Program-made: the position numbers and the translations under genes
The notes under the pieces: model-generated
The model's database searches: none
Seen by the model: the letters and a program-made list of their open reading frames with translations, nothing else
What the model was told of the DNA's origin: nothing
Part shown: one piece after another, positions 34,412-43,732 of the stretch
How the letters are laid out: the number at the start of each line of letters is the position of its first letter
How positions within the stretch are numbered: the stretch's first letter is position 1
NCBI GenBank assembly: GCA_020832415.1
Contig: JAFIES010000141.1
Span: forward strand, 104,813 to 168,812
Direction: 5' to 3'
From: Balneolaceae bacterium
GTDB lineage: Bacteria > Bacteroidota > Rhodothermia > Balneolales > Balneolaceae
Length of the DNA: 64,000 nucleotides

Positions 34412-35295
34412 AGTAAAATGGTATCGGTTTGCTCGCTGATGTCGAGGCTCATGAGTACAGCAGGGAAACTGCTCTCCAGCCGAAATCCGTACGTTTTTTC
34501 AGCAGCATCCACTTTCATTCCCTCAAGAGTATTTAGAGTTTGAAGGGAACCGTGATCGTGCCAATAGGCAGTTAAAAGCTCCGTAACATTACCGGCATAT
34601 TCACCAAAAGTAAAGGTATCGTCGTGCATGCCGCGCATCCAGGAGAGATTTTGTGAATAGAGATTCCAGAGGTATGGCAGATCGTTCAAGTGCTCAAATT
34701 CGATAAAGGTACAGCCCCGAAGTTTTCCCAAAATGAATGAAGAGACAGAGATATAGTTTTTCTGGCAGTACACCATTAAAAATGAGCCTTTGTTTGCTGT
34801 ATGAGCTTGCCAGTCCATTCCAATTTCGAACTCAGCAACCAGTTCGGTATTGCCAAATGAGTTGAGCAGCGACTGGATTCCATTAATGGATGAGTTGTCG
34901 CGCAGTAACAGAAGTTTACAATCTGTTTTACTTACCGGGTGCCAAACAGCCTGTACTTCGCTGCGTTCGGAGCCGCGCATCAACAGTTGAATATGCGCTT
35001 CCCGCTCGGATGGGTCTTCATAAACAGAACGGGGAACCACGGTCCAGCACTCTTCACCCGCAGGGGTGAGAATTTTTACGGAGCTGCAATCGAACTCACT
35101 TTTCAGATCTTCGATCGATTTTTTTACAGCCGGAAACCCTTCCGAATCGTCCCTGCTGATTGCAGAAGCAACATCAAAACCAAAATCTATACTGCCGATT
35201 CTGGTTAACCGGGCCGCCTGTGACGGATCGCTAACAGAGTAGAAAAGGTGATTATCTGAATAGCAAATACCGAGGCACGGCCCTTCCGGTTTCAT
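34408..35295 (-). CDS. DUF3822 family protein
   Basis: 295 residues, no signal peptide. The position immediately upstream of rsmD and near coaD is the usual one for DUF3822 proteins in Bacteroidota. The family has an actin-like ATPase-related fold by distant similarity, with no established function. Visible features: two hydrophobic strand-like blocks (SFLMVYCQKNYISVSSF and SCVKILTPAG-like). Overlaps rsmD by four bases; two bases after the 35298 gene. Confidence 0.78.
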   Translation of the reverse strand: MKPEGPCLGICYSDNHLFYSVSDPSQAARLTRIGSIDFGFDVASAISRDDSEGFPAVKKSIEDLKSEFDCSSVKILTPAGEECWTVVPRSVYEDPSEREAHIQLLMRGSERSEVQAVWHPVSKTDCKLLLLRDNSSINGIQSLLNSFGNTELVAEFEIGMDWQAHTANKGSFLMVYCQKNYISVSSFILGKLRGCTFIEFEHLNDLPYLWNLYSQNLSWMRGMHDDTFTFGEYAGNVTELLTAYWHDHGSLQTLNTLEGMKVDAAEKTYGFRLESSFPAVLMSLDISEQTDTILL

Positions 35296-35297
35296 AT

Positions 35298-35774
35298 TTA
35301 GTTCCAGTTTGGAGCGTTCCTTAGCGTAGTTCGTTCAAGGTCGCCAATTCTGTCGTTTGACCCCGGGTTGGTTAACAGATAGAGCGGCGGACGAATGGTA
35401 TCGTTCAGTGTGTACTCAAATCTGTTGTGCGGCGGTCGTGGAGAATAAGTCAGTGAATCGGGATTGTAGGTTGAAGGTGGCATAAACTCAAACATACTTG
35501 CGCCTCTTTCTACCATCAGAGTGTCGGTTTTAAGAAACGTCACAAGACTGTCTAAACCGCCTTCAGTTGGAGGGAAATTTCCTCTCCTGTTCTGGTACTG
35601 AATTAAAACATCGCGAACCAATTCCATACGGTGGCGTTCACGCTCAACCATTTCACGTTCTTCTATTACTTCCTGATATGGGTCAACGATTGACCGATAC
35701 AAGAACCAGGATAGTAGAACGATAAGCACTGCTAAAACGATGGTGAGAATATTATTTCGAGTATTTAAATCCAT
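35298..35774 (-). CDS. Membrane-anchored protein, function unknown
   Basis: 158 residues from the ATG at 35774; an upstream in-frame ATG (35825) adds 17 residues without a ribosome site. One N-terminal membrane helix (~8-27, TIVLAVLIVLLSWFLY), a charged helix (EEREMVERERHRMELVRDVLI), then GNFPPTEGGLDSLVTFLK and a Pro/Asn-rich domain. The layout of helix, coiled stretch and FPPT..GLD..V is like pseudopilin-type or type II-secretion-like anchored proteins, but no processing site is present. Two bases before the DUF3822 gene. Confidence 0.7.
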   Translation of the reverse strand: MDLNTRNNILTIVLAVLIVLLSWFLYRSIVDPYQEVIEEREMVERERHRMELVRDVLIQYQNRRGNFPPTEGGLDSLVTFLKTDTLMVERGASMFEFMPPSTYNPDSLTYSPRPPHNRFEYTLNDTIRPPLYLLTNPGSNDRIGDLERTTLRNAPNWN

Positions 35775-35895
35775 TAGAAAAAATGTATTGGTTAGCGATA
35801 TCGTATTAAAAAATGCGAGAAGCAAAATAAATGCCGTTCATCTGATATGCAACTTTGTAATTACTTATGAGCCTAAAGTTAACATACGTTCAGCA

Positions 35896-36567
35896 CTAAT
35901 TCTTCTCATCAGTTAAAAGTAGTAATAAATATTCAATTAAATAGCTTTTTAGCCCCCTTTTAGCAAATTTTTGAAATTGGGAGATATCAAGTGAATTTTT
36001 TTCGAGCTGAATCATTTTAAAATCACCTGAAAAATACTCTTCAATATTCTTCCTTTTTACGCTGAAAGGCGGCCCCGGCATCTCCTGTTGGTCATATTCA
36101 AAATGGTGGAGTAATATCTTGGTATGCTGTGAGCAGATCTGCTTGATTTTTTTACTATATCCCGGACGCATCTTTTCGGGCAGGGCAACAAGGGCGGCTT
36201 TATCATAAATCAGATTGATGGATTCGAGTTTATGAACAGGCATCTTCAAAAAATCTCCACACCATATTTCGATATTACCGGAACTGAAAATTTGAAAGCC
36301 GGCAAAACTGCTGATTGTTGGTATAATCCCGTTTTCAGTAAAAAACTCTGTCACAGCTTTTTCTGATATCTCAACACCGGTTACTTTACCCGCATTTTCT
36401 GAGAGCCAGATCATATCCTCCGTTTTGCCGCATAATGGCACAAATACATTCGGCTCCCTGGGCAGTGCAAGTTTTTCCCAGTGGGTTTGCAATCCGGGAT
36501 AACCTCCGGGCATATGAAACCCCGTTTTCCCTTTATTCCATCGGCTTTCCCAGTAACTCAGCTCCAT
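35896..36567 (-). CDS. Thiopurine S-methyltransferase family protein
   Basis: 223-residue SAM-dependent methyltransferase. ELSYWESRWNKGKTGFH, VFVPLCGKTEDMIWL and VTGVEISEKAV are the TPMT-family blocks, followed by YDKAALVALPEKMR. Bacterial relatives detoxify selenium, tellurium or other nucleophiles; the natural substrate here is unknown. Divergent from the MATE exporter gene 69 bases away, a pairing that would fit detoxification, but this is inference. Confidence 0.88.
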   Translation of the reverse strand: MELSYWESRWNKGKTGFHMPGGYPGLQTHWEKLALPREPNVFVPLCGKTEDMIWLSENAGKVTGVEISEKAVTEFFTENGIIPTISSFAGFQIFSSGNIEIWCGDFLKMPVHKLESINLIYDKAALVALPEKMRPGYSKKIKQICSQHTKILLHHFEYDQQEMPGPPFSVKRKNIEEYFSGDFKMIQLEKNSLDISQFQKFAKRGLKSYLIEYLLLLLTDEKN

Positions 36568-36636
36568 ATTTCAATTTTATTCTCAGAAAATTAACGATAG
36601 CTTTGGTGTTTTGGAATAAATAGATACGCAGAGCAA

Positions 36637-37935
36637 TTGAACAAATCAATTTTACGGCTGGCTATTCCCAATATCATCAGCAACCTCTCGGTACCCTTGC
36701 TGGGTGCTGTTGATACGGCACTTGTTGGCCATCTTGACCAGGTTTATTACCTCGGCGCACTGGCTGTGGGCAGCGTGATTTTTAACTTTATTTTTTGGGG
36801 ATTTGGATTTTTGCGCATGGGAACCACCGGACTCACAGCGCAGGAGTATGGCCGCCGGGACCGGATGAATATGATGATGATTTTGGCCCGGGTCCAGATT
36901 ATCGCAATGTCCATTGGCCTGTTGATACTTTTTTTGCAACACCCCATTGCCATTCTGAGCCTCTGGCTGATTGAAAGCAGTGCTGAAGTAGCTGAGTATA
37001 CGCGCGTTTATTACGACATTCGAATCTACACTGCACCTGCTGTGCTTGCACTTTACGGGTTGAACGGATGGTTTTTGGGAATGCAGAATGCCAAATATCC
37101 GATGATCATTACCATTGTTCTGAACCTGCTGAATATTGTGCTGAACATTACCTTCATTTACGGTTTCGATATGCATGTGAATGGTGTTGCCTACGGAACA
37201 CTGATCTCCACCTACCTCGCGCTGGCACTTGGTGTTTTTCTTTTTGCAAAGAGATATCGGCGCTACCTGGGGCACTATGTTAAATCAGAGCTCATCAACC
37301 TCGATGAAATAAAAAAATACTTTTCCGTAAACCGCGATATTTTTATCCGCACACTCTGCCTCATTTTTACCTTTTCCTTTTTTACAGCAGTTTCGGCAAG
37401 GCAAGGCGACATGATACTCGCAGCCAACACCATTCTGCTGCAGTTTTGGTTCATTGTATCTTACGGCATTGATGGGTTTGCCTATGCAGCTGAAAGCCTT
37501 GTTGGCAGATTTAAAGGGAGCGACAACAGAGCCAAATTGAAGAAAGCAGTTCTTTATAATATCGGATGGGGGTTGATTCTTGGCATCACCGGCACGCTGC
37601 TATATGCACTTGCCGGCAGTTCCCTGCTCTCTATTTTTACAAATAACAGCGAGGTGATAGATCTTGCAAAAACCGTGCTCTTCTGGACTATTCTCGCCCC
37701 GCTGGTTTCCAGTTTCTGCTACATTCTTGATGGTGTTTTTATCGGTGCCACAGAAACCAAGCCGATGAGAAACACCATGCTTTTTTCAACGGGAATTGTG
37801 TTTTTACCCACATACTATCTTGGCACCTACTTTCTTGGTATACACGGACTTTGGCTGGCCATGGTACTTTTTATGATTGCCCGGGGAGTCGCACTGGCCT
37901 TCTATCTTCCGGGACGGATTTTAAGACAGAGTTAA
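36637..37935 (+). CDS. MATE-family efflux transporter (DinF-like)
   Basis: 432 residues with 12 membrane helices. The start MNKSILRLAIPNIISNLSVPLLGAVDTALVGHL is the MATE N-lobe pattern, and WGFGFLRMGTTGLTAQEYGR and NGWFLGMQNAKYP follow as in DinF. Uses a sodium or proton gradient to expel drugs or cationic metabolites. TTG start: no ATG in frame nearby. Confidence 0.88.
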   Translation: MNKSILRLAIPNIISNLSVPLLGAVDTALVGHLDQVYYLGALAVGSVIFNFIFWGFGFLRMGTTGLTAQEYGRRDRMNMMMILARVQIIAMSIGLLILFLQHPIAILSLWLIESSAEVAEYTRVYYDIRIYTAPAVLALYGLNGWFLGMQNAKYPMIITIVLNLLNIVLNITFIYGFDMHVNGVAYGTLISTYLALALGVFLFAKRYRRYLGHYVKSELINLDEIKKYFSVNRDIFIRTLCLIFTFSFFTAVSARQGDMILAANTILLQFWFIVSYGIDGFAYAAESLVGRFKGSDNRAKLKKAVLYNIGWGLILGITGTLLYALAGSSLLSIFTNNSEVIDLAKTVLFWTILAPLVSSFCYILDGVFIGATETKPMRNTMLFSTGIVFLPTYYLGTYFLGIHGLWLAMVLFMIARGVALAFYLPGRILRQS

Positions 37936-38136
37936 TCCGGAATCAAAGCACGTTTAGGTTTTATGTTCGCCGGATTGTACTGGATTTATCAATGTTGCCT
38001 GCAATATGTTATTAATCGCTGTATTGCAATGAAATGGCCAAAATAACACGGAGCAAAAAAGAGTGAATAGCGTATACAAAACTGTTAATTAATGAGCTAA
38101 AATGGTATCATTCTATCTTTTAATCGAACTGTTTGC

Positions 38137-39324
38137 ATGAAGCAAAAAACAATTTTAACAGCTTTTGGCGGCGCTTCACCCGAGCATGAAGTGTCCGTAA
38201 TTACTGCACATCAGGCGATGGCCGCTCTATCAGATAGCCATGAATTCAAGATAAAGCCACTCTACATTTCAAAATCAGGTCGATGGCTCACCGGTGATGC
38301 ACTTCTTAATCTGAAAAAGTTCGAAAACCTGAAAAGCCTTGAGAACAACTGCACTCCCTGCCATTTTGCCCTCAACGATTTCGGGCTTACCGTTCTTCGG
38401 GAAGAGACAAAAGGATTTTTTGCGAAACCTGCTGAAACCCAAATCCACACCGTTTTAACTGCATTTCATGGTTCAAATGGAGAAAACGGCTCATTTCAGG
38501 GTGTTTGCGAAATGTTTAACCTGCCCTATACAGGAAGCAATGTGATAAGCTCTGCTGTAGGGATGGATAAAGTGATTGCCAAAAAACTTTGTGGCAGCCA
38601 AGGTATACCGGTGGTTGATGGATTTGACTTTTTTGAAACAGACTGGGCAAAAGATCCGGAAGCCATTTTTTCAAAAGCCGAAGAACTGGAATATCCCGTA
38701 ATCGTGAAGCCGGTTCATCTTGGAAGCAGTATTGGGGTGAAAGTTGCCAAAAATAAGAGCGATCTGGAACAAGCCATTGAAGTGGCCTTCCGGTACGATC
38801 GTCATCTGCTTATTGAAAAAGTGATCACTCCGCTCATGGAGATTAACTGTTCAGTTCTTGGATCGGGCAGTTCATCGGAGGTTAGTGTGTGTGAACGGCC
38901 GCTCGGAAAAGAGGAGCTTCTCTCGTTTCAGGATAAATATCTTGCAGAAGAGGGATCCAAAGGAATGGCATCGGCTGATCGTGAAATTCCTGCAAAAATC
39001 CCTGCTGATCTGACGAAAGCCATTCAGCAAACGGCCCAAAAAGTATTTCGGCTCCTTGGATGCAGCGGCCTTGCCCGCCTCGATTTCCTGGTGGATTCAA
39101 ACTCAACCAATTTCTATTTCAATGAGATCAATACCATTCCGGGATCATTTTCTTTTTATCTGTGGAAGGAGTCCGGTATGTCGTTCACAGAACTGCTCGA
39201 AAACCTGATAAATAACGCCAATGAAGAGCATCGGTTAAAAAACCGGCAAATACAATCGTACGAAACAAACTTATTGAGCAAGAAAGCCGTTACAGGTATA
39301 AAAGGTTTAAAAGGCAACAAATAG
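38137..39324 (+). CDS. ddl: D-alanine-D-alanine ligase
   Basis: 395-residue ATP-grasp enzyme making the D-Ala-D-Ala dipeptide for peptidoglycan. GGASPEHEVSVITA at the N-terminus, FHGSNGENGSFQG (the usual HGxxGEDG has Asn for Asp), VVKP-like PVIVKPVHLGSSIGVK, ARLDFLV and FNEINTIPGSFSFYLW with the metal and Ser-Tyr region. The N-terminal domain has an insertion and the C-terminus a basic extension, making it longer than the usual ~310-360. Its stop codon abuts the next ATG directly. Confidence 0.9.
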   Translation: MKQKTILTAFGGASPEHEVSVITAHQAMAALSDSHEFKIKPLYISKSGRWLTGDALLNLKKFENLKSLENNCTPCHFALNDFGLTVLREETKGFFAKPAETQIHTVLTAFHGSNGENGSFQGVCEMFNLPYTGSNVISSAVGMDKVIAKKLCGSQGIPVVDGFDFFETDWAKDPEAIFSKAEELEYPVIVKPVHLGSSIGVKVAKNKSDLEQAIEVAFRYDRHLLIEKVITPLMEINCSVLGSGSSSEVSVCERPLGKEELLSFQDKYLAEEGSKGMASADREIPAKIPADLTKAIQQTAQKVFRLLGCSGLARLDFLVDSNSTNFYFNEINTIPGSFSFYLWKESGMSFTELLENLINNANEEHRLKNRQIQSYETNLLSKKAVTGIKGLKGNK

Positions 39325-40794
39325 ATGATATATTCACATAAACTCCTCTTCATTTTACTTCCTTTTGCAATTTTGCTTCATGCCTGTGGTTCTGCAAGCG
39401 ACACAATCACCGTGGTTCAGGATGCTCCAAGAACTGAACGCGCTCAGGAAGCTGAAGAAGAGACAGCATTTTACGAAATTACACTTGGTTTGATTGACCC
39501 GGTCACAAATTTCGATCCGCTTTTTGCCAGAAATCTCAGCACACAGCGCATTCTCTCTTTAATCTATGAAGGCCTCTACTCACTTGATAACAACGGTGAA
39601 CCGGTACCCGCATTAGCAACAGATGTTGAAATATCGGATGATGAACGAACCTACACATTTACAATTAACAGGGACCGGCTATTCCAGGACAGCCAGATCT
39701 TCACGGCGGGGGTTGGCAGAAGAATACATGCCAGTGATGTAAAATGGGCATTTGAGAGAACTGCGCGGTTAAGCGTGCCACCACGCGCGGCCGAATTGCT
39801 GATGAACATCAGAGGTTTTGAAAATTACTTTCTTGAGCAGCGAAATGTGTATGATATTGACAACAGGGTGCTAAATGAAGTGCGCGGAATTCAGGTAGTG
39901 GATGCCCAAACGGTACGCTTCCATCTGAATGAACCGGATGACGATTTTCTCAAGAAACTGGCCTCTCCAAACCTCTTTATTTATCCACGCGAGGCTGTGA
40001 ACAACAATCCTGCTGGTATTAAAAACAGACCTGTGGGAACCGGTCCCTATACATTCAATCAGGTTGACAGTGAAGGGCGGATCATTCTCGTAAGAAACAG
40101 CAATTACGATGATTCTTCAATGCCTGCAGTAAACCGTATTACAGCTATATCTTTTTCATCCGAATCGGATATGTTTCAGCAGTTTGCCAGAGGAGACATT
40201 GACTGGATTCCTGAAACCGGCCCCGATATTTCGTTCCAAGCTTTCACTGAAGAGTACGAATTACAAACAGCCTATCGCGATTCTTATAATGTAGCTGCAA
40301 ATGATGCGTACCGGATCAATGCGTTTTATCTGAACAATCGCTCAACTGTAGATCAGAGATGGCTGCGATCAAGACTGGCACTTCTGACTGCCGAGGATTT
40401 CAGGAGCCGTGGAAACATCCAACTAAACCTCGACCGATTTGAAATCGATGAAGAGGCAGAGCGCAGAGAAGAGTATTTTCTGAGTTTTACGGACGATCTG
40501 ATTGCAAAAACCATTCTCACTGAGCTGCATTCACTTGTTTTTCAGCCTGAATCCTCACTCGTATTTTTTGATATTCGGGTACCAACCCGCCAAACATCCA
40601 TCTTCTCTTCAACAAGTACTTCGTACCGGCAGCCATTTGATCCGCTACCCGCCGATTACTGGCTGCGTATCGACACAAAAATTGTTAGCTTATACAATGA
40701 TCGCATTAGCGGAATAGAATCAACCATGGTACCCTGGGCGCTCAATATTCAAAATATACGGGTCCAAAACGGGGACATAAGCTCTGCCCGATGA
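39325..40794 (+). CDS. Extracellular solute-binding protein family 5, lipoprotein
   Basis: 489 residues. Signal peptide with lipobox Cys21 (ILLHAC). The fold is the peptide/nickel-binding type: GLIDPVTNFDPLFARNLSTQRILSLIYEGLY, ATDVEISDDERTYTFTINRDRLFQDS and RPVGTGPYTF are standard blocks of DppA/OppA-like proteins. No transporter permease lies nearby, so substrate and partners are unknown. Starts right after the ddl stop and overlaps nadK by four bases (ATGA), so it is in one operon with both, an odd mix. Confidence 0.85.
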   Translation: MIYSHKLLFILLPFAILLHACGSASDTITVVQDAPRTERAQEAEEETAFYEITLGLIDPVTNFDPLFARNLSTQRILSLIYEGLYSLDNNGEPVPALATDVEISDDERTYTFTINRDRLFQDSQIFTAGVGRRIHASDVKWAFERTARLSVPPRAAELLMNIRGFENYFLEQRNVYDIDNRVLNEVRGIQVVDAQTVRFHLNEPDDDFLKKLASPNLFIYPREAVNNNPAGIKNRPVGTGPYTFNQVDSEGRIILVRNSNYDDSSMPAVNRITAISFSSESDMFQQFARGDIDWIPETGPDISFQAFTEEYELQTAYRDSYNVAANDAYRINAFYLNNRSTVDQRWLRSRLALLTAEDFRSRGNIQLNLDRFEIDEEAERREEYFLSFTDDLIAKTILTELHSLVFQPESSLVFFDIRVPTRQTSIFSSTSTSYRQPFDPLPADYWLRIDTKIVSLYNDRISGIESTMVPWALNIQNIRVQNGDISSAR

Positions 40795-41660
40795 AAATTT
40801 CAATCATTGCCAATCCTGAAAAATACTCCATACAAGAGCCGTTTTTCAATGTTATAAAATGGTGCGATGCAAACAGTAAAACCCTGCTGCTGAACAAAAA
40901 TCTTGTGCAGCACTTCCCTGATGCAACCAATGCTCCCTCCGTTCAGGTTGTGGAAAATGAAAAAAGTTCAGTTTCCGCTGCAGATATTGTTATTGCAATA
41001 GGCGGCGATGGCACCATGCTGCACACCGCCCACATCGTTAAAGAGTTTAAAACCCCTGTTTTGGGAATCAATACAGGCAAACTTGGATTTATGGCAAACA
41101 TTCAGCCGGCAGATATCGACACCGCTCTTAATCACGTGGCCGAGGGGAGCTATACGATCGACAACCGCCACATGCTGCGCGCAACTGCCGGTGATCAAAA
41201 TCACTATTTTGCTCTCAACGAATTCCTGTTTTCAAAAAAAGATAGCTCCTCCATGATAACGCTGGAGGTAGAGTATGATGGTCAGCTGATCAATAATTAC
41301 TGGGCCGATGGCTTAATTATCTCTTCTCCTACCGGCTCAACTGCCTATAATCTCTCTGCCGGCGGACCAATAGTGCTGCCAAACACGCCTGTAGTGGTTT
41401 TAACGCCCATAAATCCACATACACTCACAACCCGTCCGCTTGTGCTGCCATCTGACCGTATGATAACGGTTCGTGCCGGCAACAGCAGTGATAACGTACT
41501 TTTTTCCTACGATGGAATCGTACTTCCGCACAACAGTAAACTTGACATCAACATAATTCAGAGCGATTTTTCAGTATACCTTATTCAACTTCCCGAACAG
41601 AACTATTTTGAGACTTTGAGAAACAAACTGATGTGGGGACTGGATAAGCGAAAAATTTAA
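40791..41660 (+). CDS. nadK: NAD kinase
   Basis: 289 residues; phosphorylates NAD to NADP. GGDGTML (71-77) is the diacylglycerol-kinase-like P-site, TGKLGFMA, the ADGLIISSPTGSTAYNLSAGGPIV block and PINPHTLTTRPLVLP are typical. Start overlaps the solute-binding gene by four bases. Confidence 0.95.
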   Translation: MKISIIANPEKYSIQEPFFNVIKWCDANSKTLLLNKNLVQHFPDATNAPSVQVVENEKSSVSAADIVIAIGGDGTMLHTAHIVKEFKTPVLGINTGKLGFMANIQPADIDTALNHVAEGSYTIDNRHMLRATAGDQNHYFALNEFLFSKKDSSSMITLEVEYDGQLINNYWADGLIISSPTGSTAYNLSAGGPIVLPNTPVVVLTPINPHTLTTRPLVLPSDRMITVRAGNSSDNVLFSYDGIVLPHNSKLDINIIQSDFSVYLIQLPEQNYFETLRNKLMWGLDKRKI

Positions 41661-41786
41661 TTCATTACAAATCCCGAAAAAACAGGGCATCCAAATTGCC
41701 CGGCAGGTGATTTGAAAAAAGAGATAATCACGGGCTGAAACATTTTCGGAGACAACTAACAAAACAAATAAATAAATAATAAAATC

Positions 41787-42743
41787 ATGAAAGTAACAGT
41801 AGTAGGGGCAGGAGGAAATGTTGGCGCAACCACCGCATTTGCCATTGCCGAAAGAGACTATGCCAAAGAAGTTGTTATGGTTGATATTGAAAGAAAAGAG
41901 GGAGATAAAACATTTTATCCATCAAAAGGACGGGGCCTTGATATGTGGCAAACCGCACCAATTCAAAGCTTCGATACACGCCTTACCGGCACCGTTGATT
42001 ATAAAGATACAGCCAATTCGGATGTGTGTGTAATTACAGCAGGTATACCGCGAAAGCCCGGTATGAGCCGTGACGACCTGCTCTCAATCAATGGAAACAT
42101 TGTGAAAAGCGTAACTGAAGAGCTGGTAAAATATTCACCGGATACGATTATCATTGTGGTTTCCAATCCGCTCGATGTAATGACCTATGTGGCACATGCA
42201 GCAAGCAACCTCGACCCCAAAAAAGTTATGGGAATGGCCGGTATTCTTGACACTGCCCGCTACCGCGCATTTTTGGCTGAAGCACTTGATGTATCTCCAA
42301 AAGATATACAAGCGATGCTGATGGGCGGCCACGGCGACACAATGGTTCCGCTCCCAAGATACACTACAGTTTCCGGGATTCCGGTAACACAGCTGATTGA
42401 TGACGCCACGCTGAACGACATCGTAGAACGCACAAAAACAGGCGGAGGCGAGCTTGTTGGTCTGATGGGAACCTCAGCATGGTATGCGCCCGGTACGGCC
42501 GCTGCGCAGATGGTAGAGGCAATAATGCTGGATCAAAATCGTATCTTCCCTTGTGCAGCCTATTGCGATGGTGAGTTTGGCATCAGCGACCTGTTTATCG
42601 GCGTTCCTGTTAAACTCGGAAAAGGCGGCATCAAGGAGATTGTAGAAATTGAACTTGATGAGCACGAAACGAAACTCTTAAGAGCATCAGAAACAGCTGT
42701 TCGTTCAACACTGGACGACTTCAAAAAGCTGATGGATAACTAA
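41787..42743 (+). CDS. mdh: Malate dehydrogenase
   Basis: 318-residue NAD-dependent enzyme of the LDH-like MDH group. VVGAGGNVGATTA nucleotide loop, AGIPRKPGMSRDDLL, VSNPLDVMTYVA, and the catalytic His in LMGGHGDTMVPLPRY. Arginine in the substrate loop (RKPGMSR) supports malate over lactate. 126 bases after nadK and ended by a strong terminator. Confidence 0.95.
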   Translation: MKVTVVGAGGNVGATTAFAIAERDYAKEVVMVDIERKEGDKTFYPSKGRGLDMWQTAPIQSFDTRLTGTVDYKDTANSDVCVITAGIPRKPGMSRDDLLSINGNIVKSVTEELVKYSPDTIIIVVSNPLDVMTYVAHAASNLDPKKVMGMAGILDTARYRAFLAEALDVSPKDIQAMLMGGHGDTMVPLPRYTTVSGIPVTQLIDDATLNDIVERTKTGGGELVGLMGTSAWYAPGTAAAQMVEAIMLDQNRIFPCAAYCDGEFGISDLFIGVPVKLGKGGIKEIVEIELDEHETKLLRASETAVRSTLDDFKKLMDN

Positions 42744-42785
42744 ACCGCAAAAAACGAAGACAAGGCTCTTCACTACTTGCAATTT

Positions 42786-42819
42786 AACCCCAATCCGGTT
42801 TACCGGGTTGGGGTTTTTT
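42786..42819 (+). terminator. Intrinsic terminator after mdh
   Basis: Outer stem AACCCCAA / TTGGGGTT (42786-42793, 42808-42815) around an inner CCGG-TTTA-CCGG hairpin, followed by a T tract. It overlaps the stop codon of the convergent pseudouridine synthase gene (42818-42820). Confidence 0.88.
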
Positions 42820-43732
42820 ATGATCCATACTTTATTCGTTCAAACCATTCATCCGGGATACCTATCTCCTCGCTGATTCCATACTCAGCTATTTTGAGAG
42901 CAGAACTCTGCAGAAAAATCGACCGGTTTTGCAACTGATTTCCACTGCTGTCTCCATTTGGGCCATAAATGGGATCATTCAGTATGGGCAGATCTGCCTC
43001 TCTCAAATGAAGGCGGATTTGGTGTGTTCTGCCGGTTACAAGCTTGCACTTTACTATACTCTTATCGCCATCGGTTTTTACCGGCTCAATGATTGTTTCT
43101 GCCGGTTTGGCTCCCGACAGGTTATCTCCACACTCAAAAATAAATCCTTTTTTTCGCCGAATGGGTGCCGTCACTGTAATCACCTCATTAATAAAGCCCT
43201 TAACCAGAGCATAGTACCATTTTTCGACACTGAGGTTTGAAAAAGCGAGCTGAAACCGGCCGGCTGTCTCTTTATTTCTGGCAAACAAAACCAGGCCCGA
43301 GGTAACCGAATCGAGGCGATGAACCATACTGAGATTTGTATAGCCCTCTCTCTCCAATATATACGTGAGAGTGTTTTTGTAATACCTGCCACCCTGGTGC
43401 ATTGGCATCGGCGCCGGCTTAAAAACGATGAGCCAGTTTTCTGATTCCTTAACAATGCGCACATCATCCGGTACGGATGGCTCTTTCACCGTTGGGGTAT
43501 GATGATAAATAAGCTGATTTGATTTCAGAACTGAATCAGGTCCGGCGGCACCATCATCAAACCAAACCCACTTCTTCTCGATTCTTCGCAGCCACTCTTC
43601 AGCCGAAACAAATGAGAAGCGTTCCGTGAGAAAACTGACAAGCGGTTTACCGGAATCTTTCGGCTTTACAAGCAGAGTTCGGGTAAGCGGGTATGGATCA
43701 ACAATTCTGGCGTTACTGCTTTTGTAAATCAC
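42818..43732 (-). CDS. RluA-family pseudouridine synthase
   Basis: 304 residues from the GTG at 43732. Catalytic motif MVHRLDSVTSGLVLFARNKETAG with the Asp of HRLD, then KWYYALVKG, VTGRTHQIRLHL and DPIYGPNG. An N-terminal S4-like segment precedes it. It isomerises uridines in 23S rRNA or tRNA; the exact site is not readable. A longer frame from 43882 would overlap trhO by 170 bases, so the GTG, overlapping by 20, is preferred. Confidence 0.88.
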   Translation of the reverse strand: MIYKSSNARIVDPYPLTRTLLVKPKDSGKPLVSFLTERFSFVSAEEWLRRIEKKWVWFDDGAAGPDSVLKSNQLIYHHTPTVKEPSVPDDVRIVKESENWLIVFKPAPMPMHQGGRYYKNTLTYILEREGYTNLSMVHRLDSVTSGLVLFARNKETAGRFQLAFSNLSVEKWYYALVKGFINEVITVTAPIRRKKGFIFECGDNLSGAKPAETIIEPVKTDGDKSIVKCKLVTGRTHQIRLHLREADLPILNDPIYGPNGDSSGNQLQNRSIFLQSSALKIAEYGISEEIGIPDEWFERIKYGS

